This document shows, one piece after another, positions 32,311 through 44,224 of a stretch of 64,000 nucleotides of DNA. Position numbers and translations under genes: made by a program. The notes under the pieces are model-generated. The model did not search any database. It worked only from the letters and a program-made list of their open reading frames with translations, and was not told the DNA's origin. This DNA comes from Fusarium oxysporum f. sp. lycopersici 4287 (Eukaryota; Ascomycota; Sordariomycetes; Hypocreales; Nectriaceae): positions 3,130,040 through 3,194,039 of the forward strand of contig NC_030988.1 of assembly GCF_000149955.1 (NCBI RefSeq), read 5' to 3'. Position 1 is the stretch's first letter. Each line of letters starts with the position of its first letter.

Positions 32311-32330
32311 TATGTTATGTTATGTTATGT
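32311..32330 (-). repeat. LINE 3' tail repeat (TATGT)4
   Basis: Four TATGT units sit exactly at the 3' edge of the LINE. Simple repeats at this place are usual for elements that integrate by target-primed reverse transcription. Confidence 0.7.
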
Positions 32331-32833
32331 ATATTTTTCGTCCGGGGGGCCGTAGGCCCCAAAAAGTCTCCTACTGGAGCACAGGACGTGCTGAGCTAGA
32401 GGAATTACAGTCTATCTATACGCTAATTACAGAGATATTTGGCCCTAACGAGGATTAGTCATCCGCTACGCGAAATTAGTCTTCCCCTCAGAGTCCAATT
32501 TCTGCGAACGCGTCAACAAACTGCGCTCTATCCAGCATATCAACAGCACAAATGGCGCATCTTATCAAGCTTGCTACCCGTCAGCGGGATGATCAAGCGC
32601 GGCTGATGAATGACAGCCGCAAGGTAAGCCTGTTTTTAGGCGATCGTGAGCCTCTCAACGCGGTTGTCGCGGGGCTGCCTCCGAGTGATCGCAGTCGGAT
32701 GGAGGGCGTATCAGCGCCTTCCATTTAGCTGCAAGCATATAAGAAAGAGGAAAGGTAACAAAAGAAACGTATTGAAAATAAAAAGAGAGAAAGAGAGAAA
32801 GAGAGACGCGAGTGCTTCTCGAGTCGTGTTCGC

Positions 32834-35800
32834 CTAGTAGCGAGGGCAGATATTTCCAAAGAACGCGCTGGCCTTGGATAGGTCGATATATTTGGTAAAG
32901 TCTTTTCCTATTGCTAGATTGACCGCTGCATTCGGTGAGGGTGCAAGCCTCATCCGGTGACGCGGCGGTATCTTTCTGCAGTAGAAGATGTGATCCGGTG
33001 CTTTGCGTCGGCCACATGAGCAGACTAGGCGTGCGTCGACATGGTCGAATCTCTCGTGATACGCAGCGAAGTCCCCGTGAAGGGATCTCGCTGCCAACAG
33101 ATGGTGCAAGGCTGCGCGCGGGAGCGAAAGCTCCGGCGGGCAGCCTGTAGTCGCCTTGAGATTGAGCCTCTTATACTGCTCAGGGGCAGAGGTCGACCAC
33201 CACGTCTCGAATGCTTCTTTCGGTTTCTGTCTTGCGATCCTTCGCAAGTATGCTAGTGTTGGCTGAGCCTGCCCAGGCTCGGGGGCTGATGATGCTGCTT
33301 TGGCCAGTTTATCGGCCTGTTCGTTGCCGGGGATGTCGGTGTGTCCTGGCACCCAGCGTACCTGTGTGGCTCCATGCAAAGCCGCTAGTGCCTGAAACTC
33401 GAGAAAGACGTCCTGTGAGGAGTCGGAAGGTGTGCCTCGCAGGCATGTAGCAGCTGCAAGATTGTCTAGGCAGATTATGATGTTTCGTGAAACTGATTCT
33501 TGTAGGTTTAGAGCGGCCTTCAAGCCCTGGAGCGCCCCTGTAGCTTCGGCAGGTCCAAGGCGACCTGACCCGTCGAGGACGGGGAAGTTGCCCTGGTGAA
33601 TAGTAAAGCCGTAGCTGGCAGCTCCCTGAGAGGAGAGAGAGCCATCTGAGTATATTACTAGGGTTAGCGGATCGAGTGACTGCACCCAACGGAGGAAAGC
33701 GTCGGCCGTTTCCTTCTTCGACGCTGTCTGCAGCGGTGGCATTTGTTCTTGGTTGAAGCATCGCTGGATGAGCTTCGGTCGCGCGCACGGCGCAAGGAGC
33801 TCATCTGTGCGTCGAAGACGTGTTCGGAAGCTACTTTCCGTCTGTGCTTGATATCTTCGTTTTATGAGGTCGTGGTAAGCAGGTTGGCTGGGCGGACGCG
33901 TTCGCCTCGCCAGAGGGTGAGCCTCATCAAGCGATTTGAGCCGTGCAGAGAATCGGAGTCGTCGTGATTCAAGGAGTTGCGCGACTGGCGGTATCCCACT
34001 TTCTCGGTGGAGAGCAGCAATAGGTGTTGTCTTCCAGACGGGAAGTATAGCTCTCATGGCCTGGTTCATGGCTTTGGTCATTCTCTGTATGAGATGTTGG
34101 TTGCTTGAAGGTAAGTCTTTACTGGGTTGATTCCATCGCGGCCTGGATGTGCCCGGGTACCAGGCCTCGGAGCCGTGGAGCAGCACGGGCTCGATACATG
34201 CCCTAACGGCACTTCGTACGGCAGCCGGCAGCCGGCAGCGGGCCGTGTTTCGTGTTGGTGAGTCCTCGCAGATGGTAGGCCACGGCTTGCGCTTTCGCCG
34301 CCCACTTCTCTACATGGATTCGGAACGATAGCCTGCTGTCAAGCCAGATGCCCAGCCAGCGTAGGGCTGACTCGGGATGTTTCTCGATGTCGCCGTGACG
34401 TACTGCCGGGGCGGTCCTGAGTTTGCTGCGAGAGAAGTGCATGACTTCAGTCTTCTTCGAGTCGAAGGAGACACCGTTCGTCGCTCCCCAGCGCACCATC
34501 TCGTCGATGGCCCCGGAAGTCATAGCCGTAGTTTCGTCTACTGTGTCGCCTATGGACAGGATGGCCGTGTCATCAGCATAACCGAAGCGACCCTGAGGGT
34601 TTCCTAGTCGGTAGATTGGCTCAGTATAGAGTAGAAAGAGAATTGGCGATACCGGCGACCCCTGAGGGAGGCCGCACTGAAGGGGAGAAGAGGCCGTGAC
34701 GGTGTCTTGGTACCTGACACGCGCAGACCGGCCGCCCATGAAGGAGCCAGCCCAACGAGCCAGATAGTCAGGCCAGCCTTGTTCGCGTAGACGCAGAACT
34801 AGCCTGTTGCACATGACGGTGTCGAAAGCACCTTGGACGTCCATTGTGACTAGAGTCGCCACCTTCTTGCGTGCAAACGCTTCTTCGATATCGTGGATCA
34901 GAGCTGTCACCAGGTCTGTCGCAGACCTTTTGGGGAGCGCTCCAGCTTGCTGTGGGTGCAAGACGTTGTAATGCACCGCTGCCCAGGCTAGGCGGCGTGC
35001 GATCAGTCGTTCCAGTCCCTTGCCAAGACAGGAGAGTAGTGAGATAGGTCGCCACGCTCGTGGCTCTGTGAGGTCTCTGCGTCCCGGTTTCGCGATCATG
35101 ACCACCTCCGCCTCCTTGAATGGTTTTGGATGATGGCCTGTGGTAAGGCATCTTTCGAAGAGACGACGGACGTGTGTACCGATAATATGCCATACTGCTT
35201 CAAGAAGTTTGACTGTGATGTTGTCTGACCCTGGGGATGTATTGCCTGTGTAACAAGTCGCATATTGCGCCTCCTCTAGAGAGATTTCGGGAGAGAATGG
35301 GATCGATCTAGGTGGGAATACTGGCGTCCATGCGTTTGCGATGTCGTCCTCCGCAGTTCTTCGTTCAAGCGTGGCCTGTCGGAGTGCGTTGGCTTTATCT
35401 ATCTGGCTTTCATACACGACGTTATCGACCTGTAGAGGTGGCGGCTGGAAGGCTCCTGGGGACTTTAGCCACCGGACAGCTTTGAAAACATCGCTACTGC
35501 TGGAGAAGCCATCGATGAGGTTACGCCAATAGCGCCTCTTGGCCTGACGGACTACACGATGAAAGCCTCTTTTGGCGATCTGAACATCCTGGTTGAAGCC
35601 GAGCAGGTAGCTTCTTCTGATGGCTCGAAAAGCAGCCGCGGCGTCGGCGCACTCCTCCGTCCACCAGGGAGCCGGACGTCCGCCTTTCCGTGCGGGCCTC
35701 CCAGACGCTTTTGCTGCTGATGTTAGTAGACTCACAAGTGAAGAGGCAAGCTCGTCCAGCTCCTCGGGGGTCGAATCTGTCAGGGGTATTCCTGTAGCGC

Positions 35801-36575
35801 CAAGCTCTACGATCTCGACGAATCGTTTAAGCTCGTCTTCCGTCTTGACTCGGATCTTGGCCGGTTGTACCGGAGTCGATCTGATGTCAAGGAAGGTCAA
35901 GCTGAGCGTGAAGTGGTCGGAGCTAGTGGCGAGATGGTCCTCGACGGTAGCTTCGGCCAGTGGCATATTGGTGAAGGCCAGGTCAATCGTGTTGCCGTGT
36001 GGATTTGTCGGGATATCTAGAGTGTTAAGAAGATTGAGGTCATTCTCTGACGCCCATCCCGCTACCTCGTGGCCGCGGTTCGTCGCTTGGCCCGTCTGCC
36101 AACTACGATGCCTGGCATTGAAATCGCCAGCAACGAGGCAGCGCTCCGGAACAGGCCAGCGAAGCAGCGTGTTTAGGGCATCCCTCTCGTCGTTCTGGCG
36201 ATAAAAGTTGACTATCGTCATGCCGTTGACTGTGATCCAAAGGATGTCACGTGTCTCAAAGGGGCGAATCTGGTCAGCCAGAAGTCTTGGGTCTCGTCGG
36301 ACATATGTCATCACTCTAGGCCGAGTGTCGTTGCTGTTCCACATGTCGACTGGCGTGAACGTGTCGTACGCAGGATGTGTCTTGGTTAGGCAGCGGGCTT
36401 TAGTATGAGCTGTCCACGGCTCCTGCAGGAGTACAATGTCATATCGTTCCGAGTCGGCTAGCGCCAGGGCGCAGTCGTGGGCCGGAGGGATCTTGCCGAC
36501 GTTGGCCTGGAAGACCTTGAGTGGCTTCTTATCGTTCTTTCGTGTCTGCGAGTACCTATTCCTGGTCATAGTCAT
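32834..36575 (-). pseudogene. LINE ORF2: endonuclease, reverse transcriptase, RNase H, one frameshift
   Basis: The frame starts at the ATG at 36575, 20 bp before the end of ORF1. Its N-terminus is an AP-type endonuclease (FQANVGKIPPAHD, VLLQEPW, AGDFNARHRSWQ, SSDHFTLSL). The reverse transcriptase shows LPQGSPVSPILFLLY and the catalytic FGYADDTAIL. Frame one ends at 34203. The protein resumes at once in another frame (34186-32834) with LLHGSEAWYPGTSRP, an RNase H domain (VIYSDGSLSSQG, WVPGHTDIPGNEQADKLA) and a C-terminal CSCGRRKAPDHIFYC finger. The break is at three tandem copies of CGGCAGC (34219-34239), where two copies would keep the frame. The lesion is therefore a single 7-bp gain, and all other motifs are intact. 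Confidence 0.88.
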
Positions 36576-38196
36576 GAGTACGGCTTGTCAGGATTATACG
36601 ACGCTTCTTCTTCGGTGAGCTTAGTCCATGATGCTCAGGCTCCTCCTCTGCTTCGTAGGTAGCCCGGGGAGCTGTGGCCACCATGATGCACGAGGGTGCT
36701 CCCGACGCAGCTGGACTCGGAGCGTGAGCGTCTGGCTGTTCATCTAGTCCGATGTCGCCCCTTCGCAGCTCAGCCGCTCCTTGTTGGGTTTCCATATGCG
36801 TCTCTAGTTGTGTTTCTGAATATCGTTGTCGGTATGTTTCCGCGCCCACCATTCGGACGTGTTCTCGTTGTTCTTTGGTAAGCCGGCGAAGGACGCCGCG
36901 TACTTTCTTCGGCCGAGCTGGGCACTTACGAAGGTTGGCCTCGTGGGGCCCTAAGCAGTTGACGCACTGTTCTGATGCAGCACAGCCGTCTGCGATATGG
37001 TCAGTCTTGCCACAGCGTCGGCAGACTGGCTGTCTACGGCAGTTGCGGGCAAAGTGGTAGTCCCAGCACGTTTTGCACTGTTTAGGTTGGACGGTTTTGT
37101 CTATGAGTCTGGCTGCACGGCTGCCAAAGAGGGACCAGAATCTCTTGGTGGGCTTGAGAAAGGACACAAGTAGAGTCTTGGTCAAGGGATTATCCGAGAA
37201 TTGTCTCCCAGTACGTATATCAACGGGCTTGAGCCCTGTCTGGATTTCTATCTCATCGCTGACAACGCTGTCACTATCCACCTCATTGCCGCGAAAGTCG
37301 GTCAGTCTTCTGGGAAAGTCTGAGACCACATAAGTGTGCCATTCCTTGTTCGTTTCTACTGCCATAGCTCCCAGCTCAGCCGCCCACTCGGCCCGCTTCT
37401 CTACGAGAAAGTCGCGCGTTTCGAGGTCGGCAGCCAGGATGGCCCATCCTGATCTGACTTCAAACACCTGTCGGATCTTGTCTGAGACGGCGCCGAGCTT
37501 TTCCCGGATCAGGGTCCGGATGGCATAGCTACTGTGGGCCCTGGCCGGAGCTCCGGCTTCTAGACGGATGAAGACACGGAGGTCTTGTCGGGGTGGAGCG
37601 ATGGTCGATTGTTGCCCTTGGCGATGAAGTGGGTCAGATTGTCGGTGTTGTTGTTGTTGTTGATGTTGGGGAGTTGGGCGGGCGCGGTCAGTGGGGAGCG
37701 AGGCGGCGACGCTGCTGTAGGTAGGCTTAGAAGCTGGTGCATCGCCAGAAAGCTCTTGTTTCCAAATGCCGAGGAAGCTGTCGGCGAATTGCCGAGCGAA
37801 ACGTCGCTGCGGTCCAGCGGTGAATTGCTGAGCGGCTTCTTCAAACTTGGCGCAGAAGGCCTGGAAAACCATCAGCTTGGCGTTGTACTCTTCCACGCGC
37901 TCGCGGGCGAGGTCATTGGCCGATTTGATAATAGAGATTGGCTGATCATAGATCGATGTGGGGTTGGCACGCTCAGCTCCTTCCACAGCTGCAGCAGTGG
38001 TGGCGGCGTTGAGTGGTGAGGACGGTGTCTGCGCCGTCCGCCCGAGTCCGGGTGAAACACCAACGGGACCGTTGACGATTGCAGGGCTGTTTTGCAGGAG
38101 AGCTGCACGGGCTTCTCGGTTTAGATTGGCGGGAGTGTGGATCCCAAGATCAAAGCGATCCGAGACAGCGGGCGGGCTCGTCATGGACGAGGCCAT
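36556..38196 (-). CDS. LINE ORF1: Gag-like RNA-binding protein
   Basis: This 546-residue protein would bind the element RNA. A glutamine-rich part and a basic core precede the C-terminal zinc knuckles: CKTCWDYHFARNC, CRRCGKTDHIADGC and CVNCLGPHEANLRKC, around residues 390-440. The ATG at 38196 gives MASSMTSPPAVSDR. Its last codons overlap the start of ORF2 (ATG at 36575) by 20 bp in a different frame, so ORF2 is probably made by re-initiation or frameshift, as in other fungal LINEs. There are no internal stops. Confidence 0.88.
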   Translation of the reverse strand: MASSMTSPPAVSDRFDLGIHTPANLNREARAALLQNSPAIVNGPVGVSPGLGRTAQTPSSPLNAATTAAAVEGAERANPTSIYDQPISIIKSANDLARERVEEYNAKLMVFQAFCAKFEEAAQQFTAGPQRRFARQFADSFLGIWKQELSGDAPASKPTYSSVAASLPTDRARPTPQHQQQQQHRQSDPLHRQGQQSTIAPPRQDLRVFIRLEAGAPARAHSSYAIRTLIREKLGAVSDKIRQVFEVRSGWAILAADLETRDFLVEKRAEWAAELGAMAVETNKEWHTYVVSDFPRRLTDFRGNEVDSDSVVSDEIEIQTGLKPVDIRTGRQFSDNPLTKTLLVSFLKPTKRFWSLFGSRAARLIDKTVQPKQCKTCWDYHFARNCRRQPVCRRCGKTDHIADGCAASEQCVNCLGPHEANLRKCPARPKKVRGVLRRLTKEQREHVRMVGAETYRQRYSETQLETHMETQQGAAELRRGDIGLDEQPDAHAPSPAASGAPSCIMVATAPRATYEAEEEPEHHGLSSPKKKRRIILTSRTHDYDQE

Positions 38197-38329
38197 CGCC
38201 GCGGCTTGCGGCTGCGCGAAGCGCAGGTTGGGTCGTTTGTTGTGCGCTTGTTAAGGATCTTGGTGCAGACAGGGCCACTTTCTTAACACTTGTATGCCAA
38301 GAAAGTGTGATGACAAAGGAAGGTTGAGC

Positions 38330-39428
38330 CGATGAGTGTATGGACCAGTCCATCCATTGGGCCCCTTCAGGGTAAGCAGGTCGGGTGCAGGTCAGGGGCT
38401 AACGTACACGCTGATACAGTAGACAAGAATTCAAGGTCGTCGGGATCAACAGAAAAACCTATGGATATGATAAGCTTCGAGCAGAAAATGAAGGTAACTC
38501 TGCCATATGTAATTTGGTTACCTTCAGAGAGTAATTGAGTGACGTTCCATGGGTTCGGTCATGAGGGATTGTGGGTGAACCGAGATAATCGACAAGGGCA
38601 ACGTGGTGATCCGGTGATACTATATTGAAGGATCAAGGTATTAAGAGCAGGAACAATACCAAGAGATTCTGATGCGCTCCTGCCAGCCCAAAGAGGAAAG
38701 TCTTGGAGCACAGCATAAAGCTCCATACTCTAATGCCTCCCTAGGGGATGGCTTACCACTAAGACTACTTGGGTATTAATGACACTAAAGACTGTACCCG
38801 TAGTCTAAAAACTTTGAAACGCAAATAAGGAGATGCTATAATGGCCCCTGAAAATTATATCTAAAGGCTTCAAAGTCCTTTCTGAAGAGGATAATACTGG
38901 TAATATATATAAATGTTTTGTTGAGCGCCAAGGTCTGACCTCCTCGAAGGCGAACGACATAATTAGTCGGCGGCCAAAAGATCATCCTTATAGAATCAAG
39001 GAAGGGTAGCTCTGGAGAGAATATGGAGTCCAGCTAATTGCATTAATAAAAACACACGGACAGTGGCCGAATTATTGAAAACACTGAATTCAAACCCTGA
39101 AGCAAATACGGTTGTCCTTGTCATATACAACAAATCATGCTCTCGATGCTTTACATCTCCAGCCGGTAAAGTTTTATCTACCTTCGCGATATATTACGTA
39201 TGGTTATCAGTTCAATGCTCTCACAGGCTTCTTCCTAACCTCTAGGATACTGGCGTCGTATCAATGGGCGATAACGCAAGGTACAAAAACCCGTAAGCCT
39301 GAAACATGTCTGCATGTGCAACAGGGCCACGTAATAGTCGTCGAGGATCTCTCGAAGATTCATCTGAGCATGAGGTTTAAATTCCCCGGTTGGCGGACTA
39401 TCTTCTCCAGCGACATGGCACTCTTCAA
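38330..39428. other. No supported gene
   Basis: Short frames only. The stretch 38600-39060 is AT-leaning and shows no readable transposase or host protein. Confidence 0.5.
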
Positions 39429-40213
39429 TTAGCGTTCTTGCAGCATGATTACCACAATTGCAGTTGTTGAAGAGATCCATGTGATACAAGAGTCTTTGCA
39501 TTCCAGGCTTTCCAGTAATGGACTCTCTTTGTTGTCCCATATCTCGTGATGTTCGGGCGGCCGTTCCGGTCGACTCAAGTTTTGGAGTATTGTGTTGCAA
39601 GGTCTATATTGCCTATTAGATGCGTTCTTCTTAGTTGATGATCCTACCTCAAATCTTACGTCAACACACCTTAAATCAGCTCCCAGTTGATCTGGAAGTT
39701 TGGATAGCCAGCTATTGACTTTTTGCTGCAGCCTGTCATGCTTAAATACGAAAATATGATCGTCATTTCCTGTAGCGGCAGTCACCTGCCTCTCCTTGGG
39801 CTCTGGCACAAATGAAAGGGAGCATGGGTACTCTTTCCACGTGGCATCGCTGGGCTTTGAGTAACTAAAGACAGTCTCATTTACAAATAGGGAGTCTAAT
39901 GAAAACTTCCCAACATCGAAAGTTCTAGGCATTTCCTCTGCAGAATCCTGTGGTGCAAGCGGCTTTAGATCGACGATTATGTCGTCAAGGGCGACAATGG
40001 CGTCATTCATGGCTTGATTGATAGTTGATGAAAGCGTTTGGCTAGGGCATTTGCCAAAGGTTCGGAAAGTGTCTGTGTAATCAGAGTGCGTTGAAGTCCC
40101 GCTTCACTCGCCGAAAGACGCTGTAGCGCTTGTCTAATGAATGGTGTTGGGATATGGCTGATCTTTTGGGTATGGTTGGGAATGTAGATGATGTTCAAGA
40201 CTTTAAATAACAA
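39429..40213 (-). CDS. Hypothetical protein in two overlapping frames
   Basis: A frame from 40213 to 40007 (TPFIRQALQRLSASEAGLQR, then TLSEPLANALAKRF) overlaps, by the bases ATGA, a second frame from 40010 to 39429 of 193 codons (MNDAIVALDDIIVDLKPLAP, SLDSLFVNETVFSYSK, DDHIFVFKHDRLQQKV). The two parts may be one protein separated by a one-base frame change, or a short intron may be missing. No signal peptide, membrane segment or known domain is seen. The cysteines are few and unpaired. I do not recognise the family. Confidence 0.35.
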
Positions 40214-40741
40214 GGAAGATCGAAAGCCCTCATCCCACAGTTGTGCTCAATAATATTGAGGTTCTACGTCTTTGGCGTCGGCAAAGTGGACAATCTTCCG
40301 GCAGTTCAGCAATCGCCTCATGATAGAACATTCTGAAACACATTTGAAACTATCAAAGGTATCGCAGAGCCCCAGCACGTCGTAAATACTAGCCTTCTAT
40401 TTCCTGATATATCGGCTTACAGTGCCATAATTCCACATCACAGGCGAGCTGGCCGGAACTGAATTAATAAAGTCTATTCGGCATAAAATCAAGCTAGGGC
40501 ACTCGTGTAAGTACGTTTCATGTAGAGGACTTGACCAAGGTAAATAAAATGATATCTCTTATGGCACAATCACAACGTGACTAACTGGGCTAGTCACATG
40601 GTTCAAGCTAACAAGGGGAGGTCAAATACTTTTTGCCCCCTCCCCCCACTATATCCTTAAAGGACTAAATGCGGGGTTTCGGCAACAGGATGAAAGTGGA
40701 ACCATTCATTTAGTTTTATCAAAAAGGGTTAGCTCAACTAT

Positions 40742-40946
40742 TCCGATGGTACAGATATGTATATTTTTCGTCCGGGGGCCGTGAGGCCCGTAAAGTCCCC
40801 TATTGGGGTATAGGACGTGCCGAACTAGAGTCTCTAGTGCTAAAATCTACGTAAAGCTTTCGCAAATTACAGAACAGACCACTATCCAGCATATAATCAA
40901 CTCAAAAGCGCGTCCTGTCGAGCCTGTTACCCTCCGATGGTGCAGA
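40742..40946 (-). mobile_element. 5'-truncated LINE insertion with target duplication
   Basis: A 177-bp insert (40756-40932) begins TATGTATATTTTTCGTCCGG, like the 3' end of the LINE at 32326. It shares later words such as GGACGTGC and CTAGAG at the same distances. It is bracketed by TCCGATGGTACAGA (40742-40755) and TCCGATGGTGCAGA (40933-40946), a 14-bp duplication with one difference. This is a textbook target-primed insertion in which copying stopped early. Confidence 0.85.
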
Positions 40947-41493
40947 GCAAATAGAGTTTCAAAGGTTTAGGTTAACCCTAAGTCATCTGCAACCCCATGC
41001 CGATCTCATCTTGAGCAGACGTACCAGAGGCAAGCAAGGCCAAGATGGCGACTTCTACGTCCAGGAAATGCACAGTTAATAATTTTCAAACAAGTTTATT
41101 GGCTGCTTGAAATGTTTAATTTCCTGGTCAAGAATAGAAGAAAGTAATCATCGACTTTCACTGCCGAGTCGGCTGCTCCCGCAGCATGTACGTGCACCTG
41201 TGTTTGGGAGTAGGTGGCGGTTTGGGTCAGCCCAGTGGCTTACTGCTTTCCGTTTCATATCATCCAATATGCCTAGGACTTGCGGGTACCGATCATTTAC
41301 TAGCTCAGGCGCCGTGACTTCGGCACGTACGGCTGACTGGTTTCGGGGGACAAAAAGACTCGGGAGCTCAAAACCTTGGACAGTCCGGCGCCACTGACAT
41401 GATCATGACCTTTAATCGCTCCCAAGTCCGTGAAGATAGATCCCGAGCTCTTTAATCCACCAGACATCATTAGCATTAGCTAAGGTCTCAATA
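40947..41493. other. No gene seen
   Basis: The frame 41107-41397 (plus) has no recognisable features. The rest is short frames. Confidence 0.5.
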
Positions 41494-41846
41494 TGTTACG
41501 ACACAGCGGTTATGTACCTCCAAGGTCCCCACAACTTTTACCAATCACACCACGAAGAATCCCAGAATGATTAGTGCCGAGACTCAGCGATCAGCACTGA
41601 TCCCACGATAACCTCACTAATCCCCGTAAGCACACATAAGTATATAGATCACGTTTATTAGCACTTTCATAGACTTGAGCTTACTAGCTATTAATAAAAC
41701 TTCTTTATGACAATAAGCCTTATAAGTATTACTCGTCTATTGAGAGACGTGATAATACCTCGCTACGCTCAGTATTGCGCCCTACAATCCTACCAACATA
41801 AACCTAGTACGAACTAGTTTATCCCTTGGGAAACCCAATCGTCACA
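41494..41846 (-). repeat. Solo LTR, family B, inverse orientation
   Basis: 353 bp. On the minus strand it starts TGTGACGATTGGG and ends TCGTAACA, and shares CTAGGTTTATGTTGG and TGCTGAGCGATGCGA-like words with copy 1 at 20242. Flanks are CAATA and AAATA, a 5-bp duplication with one difference. It is not AT-shifted, so it is less mutated than the copies in the AT-rich island. Confidence 0.75.
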
Positions 41847-43441
41847 AAATATTCCTCTTCTGCCCCTCCCACTCAACAATCGTCCTGTGGCCAGGTTTTT
41901 GCTTAAAGGTAGGAACCAGGGGCTGCCGGTGGCAATAAATTGATTCAGCAGCAAACCGATGAAGACAAGACAAAATTATGCCGTTTCATTTCCTAAACCA
42001 TGCCCCTGCATGTACAAGTAGCGCTAATTATAGGCCCTCTATCAGTGTCCTTCTCTTGCCGATGATAAGTCTGTAAGCGCTAGAAGCTCAAACAACCCGA
42101 ACTTTAATTACCGGCAGTAATAAGGCACCGAAATGTTGATATGCTAGTGGTATGATCGTAGAATGCTCGCTCAGCACATCTAGCTTGCCGGGCGCTTTTT
42201 AACTGGACATTAATCAGTGCGATTAGTCGTGGCGTAATTGGCGAGGGAGGCCCCTGACGGCCGTGAAATGAGGTTCTCGACCGTGCACTGTCACACAGCG
42301 ACTTATCCTGAGTTCGCGGGCCATCGCCAAAAAGGTCTGTTCTCCAACAGAGTTACTAACGCTGCTCAAATCTATCTCGTCTACGCCGGCTGGTCACTAA
42401 TACCTAGACAGCGACCTTACTGTTCGATTAAGCTCTAGGTCGCGAATTATAAAGGATGAAATAATGCAGGTATCCTAAATCTAGGCCCATACAGAGGCAA
42501 ACGTCCTAGAATACACTAAAGCAGCTAGGAGATGGCTTGATCGCCAAAACGTGTCTCTTCTGACCGCCTTGTCCCTATGGATGCACCAACTCCGAAGCAG
42601 AGGCATGATCAAAGTGTTCCAACACCTTGGATTTTGGCATCGGACTTCAATTACTCTGTTCGAGGCTCACTTGGCTAAAGCTAACGACCAAGCTCGCTAA
42701 GGGCTTGCATTAGAGTCCCGATCGGGACATCAGCTCGCACCCTAGGGCAAATGCCGATGTAAACTATTTAGGCCGAGTCCACGTTGGTCGTAAGCAGAAT
42801 AAGAACGGAAAAGAAGCAGGCAGAATATGACCCGATAACTGCCATACGCCACCTTAGTTAACGGTTAAAGTGGCGCTGCTGCCAGGTCGTTATAGTATAG
42901 TTGCCAAAAGATCGTATGCTCAATATAAATCAGCAATTTGGTCAAAACCGGTAACAGCCGATCCTATCTGTTCGAGTACGAACGATTTGGCTGTACTGCA
43001 CAGACACTTCACATCGAGCGGCATGGAGATAACGGGACGCGTAATATGGGCATATGATGAGCAAAACTCGGACGAGGGGGTGATTAATAGCGAGACGACT
43101 ACATTAACCAAACTTTTCTTCAGAATGTCTTCCCTGCGAACAGTAGAAACTCGAGTAATCTGACCCTGGCGCTACACACCGATCACTCACATCACCTCCG
43201 CTCTCACTTGACAGGGGTTTTACGGGATGTACGCCCGCATTACCTATCCAGGCGCTGTTTCAGCTGTCCCAATGACTGGGAACAGTAGGAGGTGATCCAT
43301 GATTCCATTCTATGTTTGCTAACCTAAAGAATAACACATTGGCCAGTTGTGTCTGTGGTCTGGTATGCTGATTCTGATATCCACGACTCAAAATAGCCCC
43401 AGAGACTCCAGCTGACTGAGCATTAATAATCGTGGACGTGC
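41847..43441. other. Gene-poor DNA, nothing recognised
   Basis: Frames are below 100 codons, on both strands and without domains. No repeats stand out apart from the left end of the inverted-repeat element that starts at 43442. Confidence 0.5.
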
Positions 43442-44069
43442 GGCGGCCAATACATAGACACCTAGGTGCCCAAATAAAGTTGCCCACCCAGGTGCGCCGC
43501 CCGACTAAGCGTGGCACCAATACATAGCTTACAACAGGACGGTTAGGGCTACTTTGGAGAGCTGTTGCAGGACAGATGGGCGGGGGAATGGGCTCAAAGA
43601 TACTGCTGTAGCCTAACTGTGGGGTTAATGGATGGTTAAAGTTTTGAACACATGATTTTTCGGTGAACACGATTCTATAGGTCCACGGAGCGCTGCAGAG
43701 TCGACAGCATGAAAACTGATCCAAACGCCGCCCTGTGAGGAGTAAGAGCACAGGATACACGCCAATTCAGCGCTCAAAACGTCTCGATTATTAAGTAGAA
43801 AGTGACTATATTCTTTGGCCCATATACGTTTCATTTCAATGCAACACCATCTCCAGGTATCAATGATGGTTTTGTAGTTGAGTCGACGCAGCAAATGTCT
43901 AGCGCAGTCTCAGGTGTTAGTGCATTTGTACCAGCCGTACGAGTCATGAAGGCCGGCTGAGGCTTTAGTGCTTTGTCAAAATGTGGGGAGTTTTGAGCCA
44001 ATAATATTGCGTGTCCTAGGGGGATGCCCACGGTTATTTGGGCACCTAGGTGCCCAAATATTGGCCGCC
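43442..44069. mobile_element. Putative 628-bp inverted-repeat element
   Basis: The left end, starting GGCGGCCAATA, recurs inverted at the right end. CACCTAGGTGCCCAAATAA occurs at both ends at the same distance from the edge, giving terminal inverted repeats of about 45 bp with a variable 6-bp patch. The internal frames (for example 43260-43760 minus) do not resemble a transposase. No convincing target duplication was found. It may be a non-autonomous DNA transposon. Confidence 0.5.
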
Positions 44070-44224
44070 CTTACACTAGATATTTGGATGGTAATGGCCC
44101 TGGTCCCCCGGTGTGTGACTGCTGATCACAAGGCCCCAAGTCTTCTGTATTGCGAGCTGGGCTTGAACATGCTCCGAATCCAGTTGAATTGAGGAATTAA
44201 GGTGGTGGGTTTGTTTAAGAGGTT

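Larger units (their letters stand above)
32311..38250 (-). mobile_element. Tad-like LINE retrotransposon, nearly full length
   Basis: It is read on the minus strand. ORF1 with zinc knuckles is followed by ORF2 with an AP-endonuclease, reverse transcriptase and RNase H. The 3' end lies at low coordinates and carries a short tail repeat seen on the plus strand as TATGT x4 (32311-32330). The 5' edge is not fixed. A 177-bp 5'-truncated relative with the same 3' end is at 40756. One frameshift in ORF2 makes this copy non-autonomous. The region just 5' of ORF1 contains a hairpin (CACTTTCTT...AAGAAAGTG, 38276-38307) that may be leader or host DNA. Copy composition is GC-rich and shows no RIP-like damage. 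Confidence 0.9.

Noticed and set aside
32935..38254. Many plus-strand frames up to 194 codons
   Set aside because: Antisense shadows of the LINE ORFs, which carry clear reverse transcriptase and endonuclease motifs on the minus strand.
38276..38307. Hairpin CACTTTCTT...AAGAAAGTG as a terminator or microRNA-like precursor
   Set aside because: It lies just 5' of LINE ORF1; a 9-bp stem with a 14-nt loop is too weak to call without transcript data.
43260..43760. Minus-strand frame of 166 codons
   Set aside because: No domain, unusual composition, and it crosses the left inverted end of a putative element; no splice or start evidence.
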